Below, one piece after another: positions 39,138-47,642 of a DNA stretch of 64,000 nt. Each line of letters starts with the position of its first letter. The first letter of the stretch is position 1. Source of the DNA: Cupriavidus metallidurans CH34 (GTDB lineage: Bacteria; Pseudomonadota; Gammaproteobacteria; Burkholderiales; Burkholderiaceae); the NCBI RefSeq assembly GCF_000196015.1, contig NC_007973.1, positions 1,550,001-1,614,000 on the forward strand, written 5' to 3'. Under the pieces are notes generated by a model. The model did not search any database and was not told the DNA's origin. It was given only the letters and a program-made list of their open reading frames with translations. The translations under genes and the position numbers were made by a program.

Positions 39138-40505
39138 TCAACTCGGTCTCGCTTCGGCACCGTCGATGAGCCGTGCAACCTCATCGAGGCCGCGCCGGTA
39201 GACATCGGCGAGTTGGTCTAGGTGTGCGGCTTCGTCGACAAGCGAGCCGGGCTTGTGGATTAAGAGGTTCGCAAGCTGCGGCTTACCTTTCAAGCGCTCG
39301 ATCGCGTACTGAAACGACCGAACCTGTACCCCGGTGGCTTGGCGCGTGTCCAACGGCTGCGCATGAAGGTCTGGAACGGTATACGTCGTCGGGTCGTTCC
39401 CGGCCCCCCATGCTGCCGTCAAGGCTGCGCGACGGATCAGACATGGCAGGCAATAGCCACATTGCTCAATACCATGTCCTAGCCATCGGGCCTTGGCGGG
39501 GGACGAGCACGACAACGAATCCGTCGCCAGCTTCTTCAAGAGGTCCGGGTTGCGACAGGCTGCGGCCATTTCTCCCTTCGTCTTGTCCCAGTACGGATTC
39601 CGAATCTCGCCATCTATGTCGAGTGCGATGAGCAGGTCGTTCCACCTCGCCATGTAATACGGGTGTGTGGTGCGGGTGCTGTTTGATCCCAACCGCAGGG
39701 GGTCCAAAGGCACATTCAGCGCGATCAGTCCGTTCTCGGGAACACGCAGGACAAAACGGCGCCCAAGCCCTGTGCCCGCGAACACCCCGAGCGCGAAGAA
39801 CAGGAATGACCTGCCGCGCGTGCTGTCCTCCGAACCAACGTCTGCCACGAGGCCTTTCTTGAAGGTCATGCCGACCCGCAAACGCTCGAAAGATGACTGG
39901 ATGTAATACTTCTTCAAACCTGCAAACAGCTTGCCTTGAGCATCGCTCGTCGCCCCTTCCCCGAAGTGGCTCACCAGCAATGGCGTCGCGCCATCCTCCA
40001 GTAGGTCGATGGCACCAATAAGGCTGTCCAGTCCTCCTGAGAATAGGCTGACGGAATCAAAGGGAGGCGCGATCAGACTTGGAGGAGCCACTTGGGTGAT
40101 CGTCGTGAACCGATCTGGACGTGCCCTGAAGCCGATCGTCCAGCGATCTCCCGTCAAGAAGTCCAGAGACCTCTTGAGCGTCGGCGCTGCTGCTCCCCAG
40201 CGAGTCGGATCGCTGACCGGCACGACCAGCCGTATCTCGCGCGTCCACGAATCCTGCGACTGCTCGGTGCGAGAGATGCGTGTGTCGGCTGCATGGACAT
40301 GGGCGGCCAGTACCAGCAGGTCGATGCCGATTTCCGAAGGAAATACGCCGATCTTCTTCAGACTCGTCAGCGCGCCACTGATACCGTGATCCAAGGATTT
40401 CTCGCCGGCGACGAGTTGCAGGTAGGTCGTCTGTTCATCAGCGCCCGCCGTCACATCTAAGCGGTCATCCGGGCCAAAACGACCCACCAGGAGTTGTCGC
40501 TTCAT
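39138..40505 (-). CDS. qatC: QatC: QueC-like PP-loop protein of the Qat defence system
   Basis: A 455-aa protein. After a ~150-residue N-terminal domain comes the ATP pyrophosphatase P-loop SLFSGGLDSLIGAIDLL, as in the 7-deazaguanine synthase QueC. Near the C-terminus a zinc-binding Cys set (C at SLSCSS, then CGYCLPC) matches QueC. It may modify a nucleobase or a protein rather than make queuosine precursors, since no other que genes are nearby. Its ATG overlaps the qatB stop by four bases. Confidence 0.93.
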   Translation of the reverse strand: MKRQLLVGRFGPDDRLDVTAGADEQTTYLQLVAGEKSLDHGISGALTSLKKIGVFPSEIGIDLLVLAAHVHAADTRISRTEQSQDSWTREIRLVVPVSDPTRWGAAAPTLKRSLDFLTGDRWTIGFRARPDRFTTITQVAPPSLIAPPFDSVSLFSGGLDSLIGAIDLLEDGATPLLVSHFGEGATSDAQGKLFAGLKKYYIQSSFERLRVGMTFKKGLVADVGSEDSTRGRSFLFFALGVFAGTGLGRRFVLRVPENGLIALNVPLDPLRLGSNSTRTTHPYYMARWNDLLIALDIDGEIRNPYWDKTKGEMAAACRNPDLLKKLATDSLSCSSPAKARWLGHGIEQCGYCLPCLIRRAALTAAWGAGNDPTTYTVPDLHAQPLDTRQATGVQVRSFQYAIERLKGKPQLANLLIHKPGSLVDEAAHLDQLADVYRRGLDEVARLIDGAEARPS

Positions 40506-41383
40506 TGATTGGCCTCCGCCTCGCCGAGGGTCTGCAAGATCGCAAATGCGGACTCATACACCGCGTCCACGAAGCCTTGAACCCGCTCGGGGGTGAGATT
40601 GGGTGTCTCCGCCCGTGCTCGCGTGAGCGCATCGCTCACTCCACCTCGGATGAAGTCGCGCAACTGCTGCTCGACCCGATGTGCTGCCTGTGCATCTGTC
40701 GGCATGGTCACGGCCTTGGTGCCGATGTCATTGCAGATGCGCGCCTCGATGGCATGGGTGGCATATAGCTCGAAAACCGTCTGCATCTGATCCGGGGTGA
40801 ATGTGGCCAAGTCGGTGAGACCCTCGCTCGCCAATTCAACAATGGTTTCGATGTAAGCCTCGCGGGCGATGCCTTCATCGACCGTTCCCGCGCCTGGGCA
40901 GATGTAGTCGGCCAAGCCGACGAAAATCTCAGTGATCGGGCGACCTGCCAACGATTCTAGATCCAGGGCACGCAACGCTTCGCGCACACCCCGCGTTTGC
41001 GCATCGGCCAAGAAGCCGAGGAGCCGCGCGCCGGCACCCCGAGAGGCGCCCATGCGCTGGGCAGCCTGGCGTGAACCCCCGGCGGACGTTGAGATGTACC
41101 TTGAGACCGCACGGCCCAGGTTGGCTCGATCGCTGCCACCAGAGCCAGCGAATCGCGTGAAGCTGTTGCGAGCGCCAGAGAAGCGCTGCGGGTCCGCTGT
41201 CCTGGGAATAGGTGGGCGGTTTGGCGGCACCGGCGGTGCGGCGCCGTCCGCGGGCGGCTGGCCATCCGGTCCTGCACCATTTCCCGGAGCAGCAGGGGCG
41301 CCACCGCCATCGATGTCACCCAGCCATGATGGAACAAGTGGTGTCCCGCCACCTGGCCCGCCGTAAGCTGTCGAGGTTCCCAT
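40502..41383 (-). CDS. qatB: QatB: Qat defence system subunit
   Basis: A 293-aa protein with a Gly/Pro-rich disordered first ~90 residues (MGTSTAYGGPGGGTPLVPSW onward). An all-helical domain with RYISTSAGGSRQAAQRMGAS and GFVDAVYESAFAILQTLGEA follows. No catalytic motif is visible. It is assigned as QatB from its place between qatA and qatC and its overall form. The ATG shares one base with the qatA stop (TAATG), so translation is coupled. A frame reaching 41545 is not used. Confidence 0.88.
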   Translation of the reverse strand: MGTSTAYGGPGGGTPLVPSWLGDIDGGGAPAAPGNGAGPDGQPPADGAAPPVPPNRPPIPRTADPQRFSGARNSFTRFAGSGGSDRANLGRAVSRYISTSAGGSRQAAQRMGASRGAGARLLGFLADAQTRGVREALRALDLESLAGRPITEIFVGLADYICPGAGTVDEGIAREAYIETIVELASEGLTDLATFTPDQMQTVFELYATHAIEARICNDIGTKAVTMPTDAQAAHRVEQQLRDFIRGGVSDALTRARAETPNLTPERVQGFVDAVYESAFAILQTLGEAEANQ

Positions 41384-43317
41384 TAGCGGCCTCCCTTCAG
41401 ATCTTTGAGCGCCGCTTCGGCGCTGGCCTTGAGACCGGGGTTGTTGGTGACTTTGCTCCAGTCTCCCAGCAGCTTCGTCAGGCGAGTGGCGCATTCGGTG
41501 TCTTGGATGACGCCTTGCCAGCCGCTGACAACCCAAGGCCCGCATTTGCTACTTGGCAACACCTCCAGGAAATCCAGCAACCGGCTCTGGAGGCTGGGCT
41601 GCGCCCTCACGAGGACGGCGAGACCATCGACGCCCGCCGGTTTGGTGTCGAAAACACCCGTGCCCATGATCTTGCTGCGCATGGCCTCGAACACTTTCTC
41701 GGCTTCAGGCTGCACGAGTTGCTTCAACTCGACTTCGTAGCCTTGGACGGTCATCTTGCCGCCGAACAGCTTCTCGACCACACCAGCCAAGTGACCCAAC
41801 ACCGACACCGGGCCGAAGTAGTCCTTCTTGTCCTTTGTCACGAACAAGTAGGGGCGCAGATCGAGTCCAGATAGCTTCGGCAAGAGGCGCGCCCAGTCGC
41901 ACACCGTCTCCGACGATTTCCATTCGATCAATACAGCGTTATCGGGTGCAGGTGTGGGCTCTGCGGATTTCTGACCTTTTGACTCGCCATCTTTAGCGTC
42001 AATCGCCGCAAGGTTCTTCTCCAATGCTTCGAGGTCTTCGCACAGTCCTTGCGGATGGATCGCTGCAACGAACGCGATCTGCTCGAACAACCGTGGGATG
42101 AAGCGTTCCGCGAGCATGAGCTTTGCGAGCACGGGTAGCTTGATGTCGTCGCCGAAACCGCGCGCGGTCGCAGTGCGTTCGCGCAGCAACAGCGTATTGA
42201 GAAAGCGCTTGATCTGGCGCGGGTTGCCCTTTGTGCCGCTCGCCAGAATGGGACCGATCTGGTCGCTGAGCGCAAGAGCGTTGTTCGCCTTCTCGGCCTG
42301 CTTGCCGAGCGCCGTCTTGATCGTCGCGGCATCCAGACCGCCGCTGGTCCAAGGCCGTTTCAGCTTCTCCCGCGCCACGGCGATCAGCTTCCCGTAGTCC
42401 GCGTCGTCCTCGCCGACTTCGGCGCCGGCCAGCAACAACGCCACGTAGATTCGCGTCTCGGCTTCTCCCAGGGCCGGGATGCGAAACGGAACCTGGATGA
42501 GCTTTTCGAGGTAGTTGCGGGCGTAGTCTCGCGGCCCGGTGCTGTCAGGCAGGTCGGGAAAGTGCTTACGCACCGCATATTCGATCATTGCCTCGTCTGC
42601 CGCAACGACGAACGCTGTCTGCGCAGTGAAAACAAACAACCGGATCGCTTCGAGTGTTTCAATGGCTGTGTCAGGCAGGCAGCGGTCAAGATCGTCGATC
42701 AGGACAACGAGCTGCTTGATGCCAGCATCTTTCAGAAGCTGGTCGAACGCCTTGCGGAAAGCCTCCACTTCCTCTGGCACGTTCTTGGACTCGCCCGGCT
42801 TGAGCACGGCCTTCGCCTGGTCGATGGCCGCCGAAATGTTTTCCTTCGTTACGAGCTTGGCAGGGTCTGTCACCAGCGCTTCGAGCGAGCCGACAATGGC
42901 TCCGATTTGCTCCGGTGTCGGAATGCCAGTGAATGCGGTCAGGGCCAAGCCGCCGGATCGCTTGGCGACCTTCAGCCAGTCGATGCGACGGAAGACGTCC
43001 TTGATGGCTACTGCCGCTTTTTTCAGCGCCGGACGTTTCTCGATCAAGCCTGTGACGATCCCCTCGATCAAGGCGATCTTCGCGTCCTCGAAGCCCTGGA
43101 AACGCCATCCATTGAACTTGAGGCACAGAACATCGTCCTGGTCTGCGAAGCCGGCCTCGATCATTTCGAGCACGCTGGATTTCCCCGCCCCCCAGTCGCC
43201 ATGCACTCCGATCGTCACTGGGTGGTCGGGCTTCGCACGAAGCAGCCCGATAATCGTGGTGGCAATGGCTTCGTTATTCAGCAGATCAACTTTGGTTTCG
43301 TTATCGGTCAGGATCAC
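41383..43317 (-). CDS. qatA: QatA: KAP-family P-loop NTPase of the Qat defence system
   Basis: A 644-aa KAP NTPase: Walker A HGDWGAGKSS (residues 39-48), an insertion with hydrophobic helix character (about 105-150), Walker B LVVLIDDLDRC (203-213) and a long C-terminal helical part. KAP NTPases are recurrent in anti-phage systems. The start is GTG at 43317 behind GGGAGGAG, 18 nt after the reverse transcriptase stop, so it is very probably on the same transcript. Confidence 0.94.
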   Translation of the reverse strand: MILTDNETKVDLLNNEAIATTIIGLLRAKPDHPVTIGVHGDWGAGKSSVLEMIEAGFADQDDVLCLKFNGWRFQGFEDAKIALIEGIVTGLIEKRPALKKAAVAIKDVFRRIDWLKVAKRSGGLALTAFTGIPTPEQIGAIVGSLEALVTDPAKLVTKENISAAIDQAKAVLKPGESKNVPEEVEAFRKAFDQLLKDAGIKQLVVLIDDLDRCLPDTAIETLEAIRLFVFTAQTAFVVAADEAMIEYAVRKHFPDLPDSTGPRDYARNYLEKLIQVPFRIPALGEAETRIYVALLLAGAEVGEDDADYGKLIAVAREKLKRPWTSGGLDAATIKTALGKQAEKANNALALSDQIGPILASGTKGNPRQIKRFLNTLLLRERTATARGFGDDIKLPVLAKLMLAERFIPRLFEQIAFVAAIHPQGLCEDLEALEKNLAAIDAKDGESKGQKSAEPTPAPDNAVLIEWKSSETVCDWARLLPKLSGLDLRPYLFVTKDKKDYFGPVSVLGHLAGVVEKLFGGKMTVQGYEVELKQLVQPEAEKVFEAMRSKIMGTGVFDTKPAGVDGLAVLVRAQPSLQSRLLDFLEVLPSSKCGPWVVSGWQGVIQDTECATRLTKLLGDWSKVTNNPGLKASAEAALKDLKGGR

Positions 43318-43335
43318 TTGTCTCCTCCCTCTCTA

Positions 43336-44307
43336 TTAGGAGTGGGGCAGGGCTGCACCTGCCTCTTTGAGGGCTAATAGTCGCCTCTTCAGTGGTGCCG
43401 CATCGCCGGGATGAAATCTTTCCAGATGCAGAACTTGTCCCATTGCCTGGGCGTATGGGCCACGCTCAAACGAAAGCGCCTCGCCTTGCGCGATGCGTCG
43501 TTCAACGGCATGGACGACTGCACGAATCTTGTTGCGCGTGGCTTTGTCCAAGCCAGGCTTGTTGTTCACTGCGAGCTTCGTGACGGCCATGCGGCTGCCC
43601 GATGTGGCAATTTCATGCTTGGCTCGTTTGGCCTTATAGCCATGCTTGAGCAGCATGCCGTACACCTGCCGCACTACGTTCGTTTTTGCCTCGTTGGTCA
43701 GGAACGTTTTAGACGACACGGCGATGTCATCGACATAGCGAGAGTAGACAAGACCTTGGGCTGCGAACTTGCCGAACAACTCGGGCTCATCCCACCAGAA
43801 CACGAGGTTGGCAAGGAATGAACTGGTTATCGCCCCTTGGGGCAGTTCGCCATGCCGGGTCGTCAGTTGTGTCAGGCATCGCGCCACGTCCTCGCTGAAG
43901 CCGAAGAAGCCGCGCCAGATGCTGAACACGCGGTCTGCCGACGTGGAAGGGAAAAAACCGCTGATGTCCTCGTTGATGACGATCCGTGCGCGGGCATGGA
44001 GCGAGGCGTTGACCTTGTAATCGCAGCCTTTGATACTCCCCGTCAAATAGGCCGGGTAGTTCACGTGGTCGAGGATCTGACTCTTGATCCTTCGATGAAC
44101 TTCCTTCAATGGCTCCCGTGCATCGTAAGTATTACGGATGCTGCCGTCCGGTTTGGTGATGGACTTTGCGACTCGGTAAAGGTCGTTAGCACGCTCGGCC
44201 AATGTCGGGAGGTCGCCGACAGGCATTCCCAGCGCAACATGCAGGGCTTGCAGCGTGCCGATGCGGCGCTGGCTATAGGAGGGGGCGTTGGTCGCTGACT
44301 GGCTCAT
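43336..44307 (-). CDS. Retron-type reverse transcriptase
   Basis: A 323-aa reverse transcriptase. Retron hallmarks are present: NASLH (residues 100-104, the NAxxH motif), motif A with Asp114 (INEDISGFFPS), LPQGAI in motif B, YVDD (191-194) and VTKLAVN (242-248, a variant of the VTG motif). Retron enzymes copy part of a structured msr-msd RNA into msDNA that guards against phage with an accessory effector. The ATG at 44307 lies within the end of the XRE gene; 44334 is an alternative start. No separate maturase domain is seen, which argues against a group II intron protein. Confidence 0.92.
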   Translation of the reverse strand: MSQSATNAPSYSQRRIGTLQALHVALGMPVGDLPTLAERANDLYRVAKSITKPDGSIRNTYDAREPLKEVHRRIKSQILDHVNYPAYLTGSIKGCDYKVNASLHARARIVINEDISGFFPSTSADRVFSIWRGFFGFSEDVARCLTQLTTRHGELPQGAITSSFLANLVFWWDEPELFGKFAAQGLVYSRYVDDIAVSSKTFLTNEAKTNVVRQVYGMLLKHGYKAKRAKHEIATSGSRMAVTKLAVNNKPGLDKATRNKIRAVVHAVERRIAQGEALSFERGPYAQAMGQVLHLERFHPGDAAPLKRRLLALKEAGAALPHS

Positions 44308-44578
44308 TGAGCAGTTCCAGTGCCGTGCGCGCAAGGTCTCCTTGCAGCGACTTGCCGATGCCCGTCAGATCATCCCCTTCAGCGCCGAGAAAAAAGATGA
44401 TGCCCACGGGCATATGCAACGCATGGGCGATTTTGGTCATGGTGGAAAGCGTCGGATCACGCTTATTGTTTTCCAGCATGGAAAGATAGGAAACCGAGCA
44501 TTCAGCCTGTCGCGCCAGATCAGCCTGGGAGATGCCCCGCCGAGTGCGGCATAGCTTGATGGCTTGTCCAACGTTCAT
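44273..44578 (-). CDS. XRE-family HTH protein, probable retron accessory/regulator
   Basis: A 101-aa protein with a Cro/C1-type HTH: GQAIKLCRTRRGISQADLAR, continuing QAECSVSYLSMLENNKRDPT. A short C-terminal extension follows (FFLGAEGDDLTGIGKSLQGD). It overlaps the reverse transcriptase start by 35 bases and so is tied to it. A small HTH accessory protein is typical of one retron class. It could equally be the repressor of the whole defence operon. Confidence 0.85.
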   Translation of the reverse strand: MNVGQAIKLCRTRRGISQADLARQAECSVSYLSMLENNKRDPTLSTMTKIAHALHMPVGIIFFLGAEGDDLTGIGKSLQGDLARTALELLNEPVSDQRPLL

Positions 44579-44630
44579 GATCGACTCCGGTAATCAAATA
44601 TTGGGCTTGCTGCGTCTTGGCCCACTTCCA

Positions 44631-44870
44631 TCACTTCATCCAGTCAGTGAGATTGCTCACTGCGCGGATGACGATGTCAGTGATGCGCAGAGTCCGATCC
44701 AGGAGTTTCCCGTGATCGTGCTCCCGCTTCTCAGAGCTTTCAGACATATCGCGCAGTTGCCACAACACGTCATCCAGTTCAGCCAGAGCGCCAGCATCGA
44801 GTTGGCTGTAATGTGCATCGCGCAGCTTTTGGAGCGTTGCGATGCTGTTCTTCAAAGTTTCAAATTTCAT
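44631..44870 (-). CDS. 79-aa helical protein, first gene of the retron-Qat operon
   Basis: An acidic, helix-rich small protein (MKFETLKNSIATLQKLRDAH; RDMSESSEKREHDHGKLLDR). No family is recognised. GGAGCAATCC precedes the ATG. It lies 52 nt upstream of the XRE gene and directly after the structured leader. Possible roles are a phage sensor, an antitoxin or a small effector; none is shown by the sequence. Confidence 0.65.
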   Translation of the reverse strand: MKFETLKNSIATLQKLRDAHYSQLDAGALAELDDVLWQLRDMSESSEKREHDHGKLLDRTLRITDIVIRAVSNLTDWMK

Positions 44871-45226
44871 GGATTGCTCCTTCTAAACCCGGCACAACGC
44901 CGAAGCCCCGTAACAAGGCGATTGGCCGAAAGGAGCCAACTCGATGCGCAAGCCCAACACCAGTCGTCGCGGTGATGAAGCCCCGTCCGAGCGTCTATCC
45001 GATTGCGCTTTGTGATTAGCAGATTACATCTGGCTAACCGTGGTGCGCGGGACGATGCGAGGGCGAACCTTCGCGGCGGACCGATCGTTACCGGCCTGCC
45101 TCACCTCAAAATCTCCAACACTGGATGAAGGAGCGGCCTGAATCACTTCAGGCAATACACTGACCTTTCGCTTTTACGGTAAGAGCAACACTTCAAAGAA
45201 CGTGTACCTAGGCGATTCGCCTAGCC
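44871..45226 (-). ncRNA. Structured leader of the retron-Qat operon; candidate msr-msd RNA
   Basis: About 355 nt of non-coding transcript is predicted between the promoter and the 79-aa gene. It contains a 17-bp palindrome at the 5' end (45208-45224), the hairpin GCCTGAA-gtga-TTCAGGC (45136-45153), an 11-bp hairpin with one bulge, GGTTAG...CTAATC (45014-45039), and the direct repeat ACGGGGCTTC (44977-44986 and 44902-44911). Retron RNA normally lies upstream of the reverse transcriptase. The defining outer a1/a2 pairing and priming G could not be identified by eye, so the msr-msd role is inferred. Confidence 0.5.
45208..45224. promoter_or_regulatory. 17-bp palindrome at the predicted transcription start
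   Basis: CTAGGCGATTCGCCTAG is a perfect palindrome around one central base, directly downstream of the -10 box. It could be the operator for the XRE protein, or a 5' hairpin of the RNA. Confidence 0.65.
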
Positions 45227-45232
45227 GAGGGC

Positions 45233-45262
45233 ATTACAGCACAAGTCTGCGCGTAATGTCAA
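45233..45262 (-). promoter_or_regulatory. Predicted strong promoter of the retron-Qat operon
   Basis: Reading the minus strand: TTGACA (45262-45257), an 18-nt spacer, then extended -10 TGC-TGTAAT (TGTAAT at 45238-45233). The surroundings are AT-rich compared with the rest of the element. No other promoter of this quality is visible before qatA. Confidence 0.75.
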
Positions 45263-45301
45263 TAGAATTTCACTGATGGTGAATTTATAGGTGTAGTAGT
45301 G

Positions 45302-45458
45302 GCGTCTCCGGCCAAGAAGCATGGCCGGTCGCGCTGTCGTGCTGCGCATCGAGCCGCCTGCGGCGTCTCGCCCCATCGGGCTTCCATCGTTCCCTCGCTC
45401 CGCTCGGCTGACGCCTCCGGCCCGACTTCATTCGGGCCTGCGCGCTCCGCTTGCCGAA
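45302..45458. repeat. Non-coding repeat family A, copy 1
   Basis: About 155 bp upstream of the first DUF2958 gene, repeated at 46242-46407 with high identity. It opens with a CCGGCC/GGCCGG hairpin around ATGGCCGG and contains the block TCCATCGTTCCCTCGCTCCG. Small indels shift the reading frame between copies, so it is conserved as DNA or RNA, not protein. The stretch 45459-45651 shows nothing else. Confidence 0.75.
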
Positions 45459-45651
45459 AACCGGGGAGCGTGGAGGCGCGAGGGATGCGGTCTTGCTTTT
45501 CCCTTCATCGTGCCACGGCGTGCTCGCCGTCAAGGGCGGCGCGCCGATGGCGCTTGCGGCCTGCGGCCGTCGCTGTCCCCTGACTGCTTGCGCTGCGCCG
45601 TGCCTCGGACGGGTCGGGCAATTCCGCCCGGCAACCTTTCAGGAGTTCACC

Positions 45652-46002
45652 ATGATCAACGCACTCATCACTGACGAACAGCGCATCGTGCTGCTGGCCA
45701 ACGGCCGCGAATCTCTCCAGAACCCGGACTTCGATCCGGCGCCCGTGGTCAAGTTGTTCACGCCGGACGCCGGCGCGACCTGGCTGCTGACCGAGATTGA
45801 TCCCGATGACCACGATCACGCCTTTGGTCTTTGCGACCTGGGGCTGGGTGAGCCGGAAGTTGGCTGGGTCAGCCTGGGCGAACTGGCGACGGTGCGCGGC
45901 GGGCTGGGCCTGCCGATCGAGCGCGACCTGTCGTTCCGCGCCGAGAAGCGATTGAGCGCCTACGCGCGCGATGCGCGGCTAGCCGGGCGGGTCATCGTCT
46001 GA
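45652..46002 (+). CDS. DUF2958-domain protein (copy 1)
   Basis: A 116-aa protein, MINALITDEQRIVLLANGRE, with PVVKLFTPDAGATWLLTEID and LGLGEPEVGWVSLGEL, the DUF2958 pattern found in conjugative elements. The function is unknown. AGGAG lies before the ATG at 45652; the in-frame extension to 45451 runs through repeat A and is rejected. A second DUF2958 gene lies at 52957. Confidence 0.85.
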   Translation: MINALITDEQRIVLLANGRESLQNPDFDPAPVVKLFTPDAGATWLLTEIDPDDHDHAFGLCDLGLGEPEVGWVSLGELATVRGGLGLPIERDLSFRAEKRLSAYARDARLAGRVIV

Positions 46003-46058
46003 CCCGTCCTTGGGGCGTCGCGGGACGCCCCCTCGCATCGCGCCCATGTGACGCGATG

Positions 46059-46166
46059 CCTGCGCGCCTTCGGCTTGCACTCCAGGGGAAAGCCCTGCGG
46101 GCTATCCCCGCCGCGCAGGCTTGGCGCCCCTGAACACCGCCGACCCGGCTGTGCCGGATCGGCCAG
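46059..46166. repeat. Non-coding repeat family B, partial copy
   Basis: About 108 bp matching the right half of the modules at 51029-51211 and 52250-52440 (shared AAGCCCTGCGGGCTATCCCC with the first of these; CACCGCCGA and CGGATCGGCC with the second). It lies just after the first DUF2958 gene. Confidence 0.7.
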
Positions 46167-46241
46167 ATTTCATTCGCAGCAGATCCACGACGCCTTGCGT
46201 GTGCTCATCCTGATCCTGTGGTTCCTTCGCTTCTGAAGTCT

Positions 46242-46407
46242 GGGCGTCCCCGGCCACCTGGGAGATGGCCGGGCGCGCTGTCGTGCGCGTGGCGCATCGA
46301 GCCGCCTGCAGCGTCTCGCCCCTTCGGGCTTCCATCGTTCCCTCGCTCCGCTCGGCTGACGCCTCCGGCCCGGCTTCCAGCTTCGGGCCTGCGCGCTTCG
46401 CTTGCCG
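46242..46407. repeat. Non-coding repeat family A, copy 2
   Basis: Matches 45302-45458 over its whole length with a few substitutions and a 4-bp insertion. It lies upstream of the DUF932 gene. The 745-bp gap 46003-46747 consists of this copy, a family B copy and GC-rich sequence without a supported gene. Confidence 0.75.
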
Positions 46408-46747
46408 TGCGGTTCGGCACACAGGGATGGCCGTTGCCATGTCCAGCCGTCTTCCCTGACTTCATCACCTTGTCCGCGACTGTAGCCCGCGCCCGTGCGC
46501 CGTCAAGGCGCGCAGGGCCGTGTCCTCGGCTGCGCCTGCGGGCCGCACCAACCCTGCGCTTGTCTCCTTGACGGCGCCCGTTCGCGCGCTCCTGACCGTC
46601 GCGGGCGATGAACTCAGGAAAGACGGTGGCAACAGGGCCAACCGGGTTCCTCGTGCCGACCGCACCGAACAGCCGAAAGGCTGGGCTCCGAATCTAGGAA
46701 TCCGGTGTGCGGTTTTCTTCAACAGCCTTTTTGTTCAGGAGAAAGAC

Positions 46748-47578
46748 ATGCAACTCGCATCCCGTTTCGCTTCCCGTTCCCCCTCGCTGCGCAGCGATTA
46801 CCCGCTGTCCGATGACCAGATTCGCAGGGTGGCCCCGTCCATCTTCGCCGATGCACCGCATGAGAGCCGTTCCGAGCGGTACAGCTATATCCCCACCGCC
46901 GCCGTGCTGACCGAGCTTCGCAAAGAAGGCTTCCAGCCCTTCATGGTGACGCAGACCCGCGTGCGCGATGAAGGCAAGCGCGAGCACACCAAACACATGC
47001 TGCGCCTGCGCCATGCCAGTCAGATCAATGGCGCAGAGGCTAACGAAATCGTGCTGCTGAACTCGCACGACGGCACGAGCAGCTATCAGATGCTGGCCGG
47101 AATGTTCCGCTTCGTGTGCAGCAATGGCCTTGTATGCGGCGACACCGTGGCCGATGTGCGCGTACCCCACAAAGGCGACGTGGCCGGTTCCGTCATCGAA
47201 GGCGCTTTCGAGGTGTTGAGCGGCTTCGAGCGGGTGAAGGAATCTCGCGATGCCATGCGCGCGATCACGCTGGATGAAGGCGAAGCCGAAGTGTTCGCCC
47301 GTTCCGCGCTGGCCCTCAAGTACGACCCCACGAACAACAAGCCCGCGCCCATCACCGAATCGCAAATCCTGATGCCGCGTCGGTTCGATGACAGCCGCCC
47401 CGACCTGTGGAGCGTGTTCAACCGCACGCAGGAGAACTTGACCAAGGGCGGATTGCATGGCCGCAGCGCCAACGGACGTCGCCAGCAGACCCGACCCGTG
47501 CAGGGCATTGATTCCGATGTGCGCCTCAATCGCGCCCTCTGGATGCTGGCCGATGGCCTGCGCCAGTTGAAAGCCTGA
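46748..47578 (+). CDS. DUF932-domain protein
   Basis: A 276-aa protein of the DUF932/DUF945 family common on plasmids and conjugative elements: FMVTQTRVRDEGKREHTKHM, NSHDGTSSYQMLAGMFRFVC and SNGLV, and the C-terminal NRTQENLTKGGLHGR. Related proteins are phage or plasmid encoded, some linked to countering host restriction, but no function is established for this one. AGGAGAAAG precedes the ATG at 46748. It is followed by the ParB-like gene after 64 bp. Confidence 0.88.
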   Translation: MQLASRFASRSPSLRSDYPLSDDQIRRVAPSIFADAPHESRSERYSYIPTAAVLTELRKEGFQPFMVTQTRVRDEGKREHTKHMLRLRHASQINGAEANEIVLLNSHDGTSSYQMLAGMFRFVCSNGLVCGDTVADVRVPHKGDVAGSVIEGAFEVLSGFERVKESRDAMRAITLDEGEAEVFARSALALKYDPTNNKPAPITESQILMPRRFDDSRPDLWSVFNRTQENLTKGGLHGRSANGRRQQTRPVQGIDSDVRLNRALWMLADGLRQLKA

Positions 47579-47642
47579 ACCGTCCCCCCGCCGGAGGGGC
47601 GGTTCCCCTCCATCCCTTGTTTCACTCGATTGGAGATTCACC

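Noticed and set aside
43336..44307. Reverse transcriptase as part of a group II intron
   Set aside because: No maturase or HNH domain, no intron RNA domains visible, and the NAxxH motif together with the VTG-like motif point to a retron.
45321..45674. Possible small protein starting MAGRAVV in repeat A
   Set aside because: The second repeat copy has a 4-bp insertion just after this start, so the protein sequence is not conserved while the DNA is.
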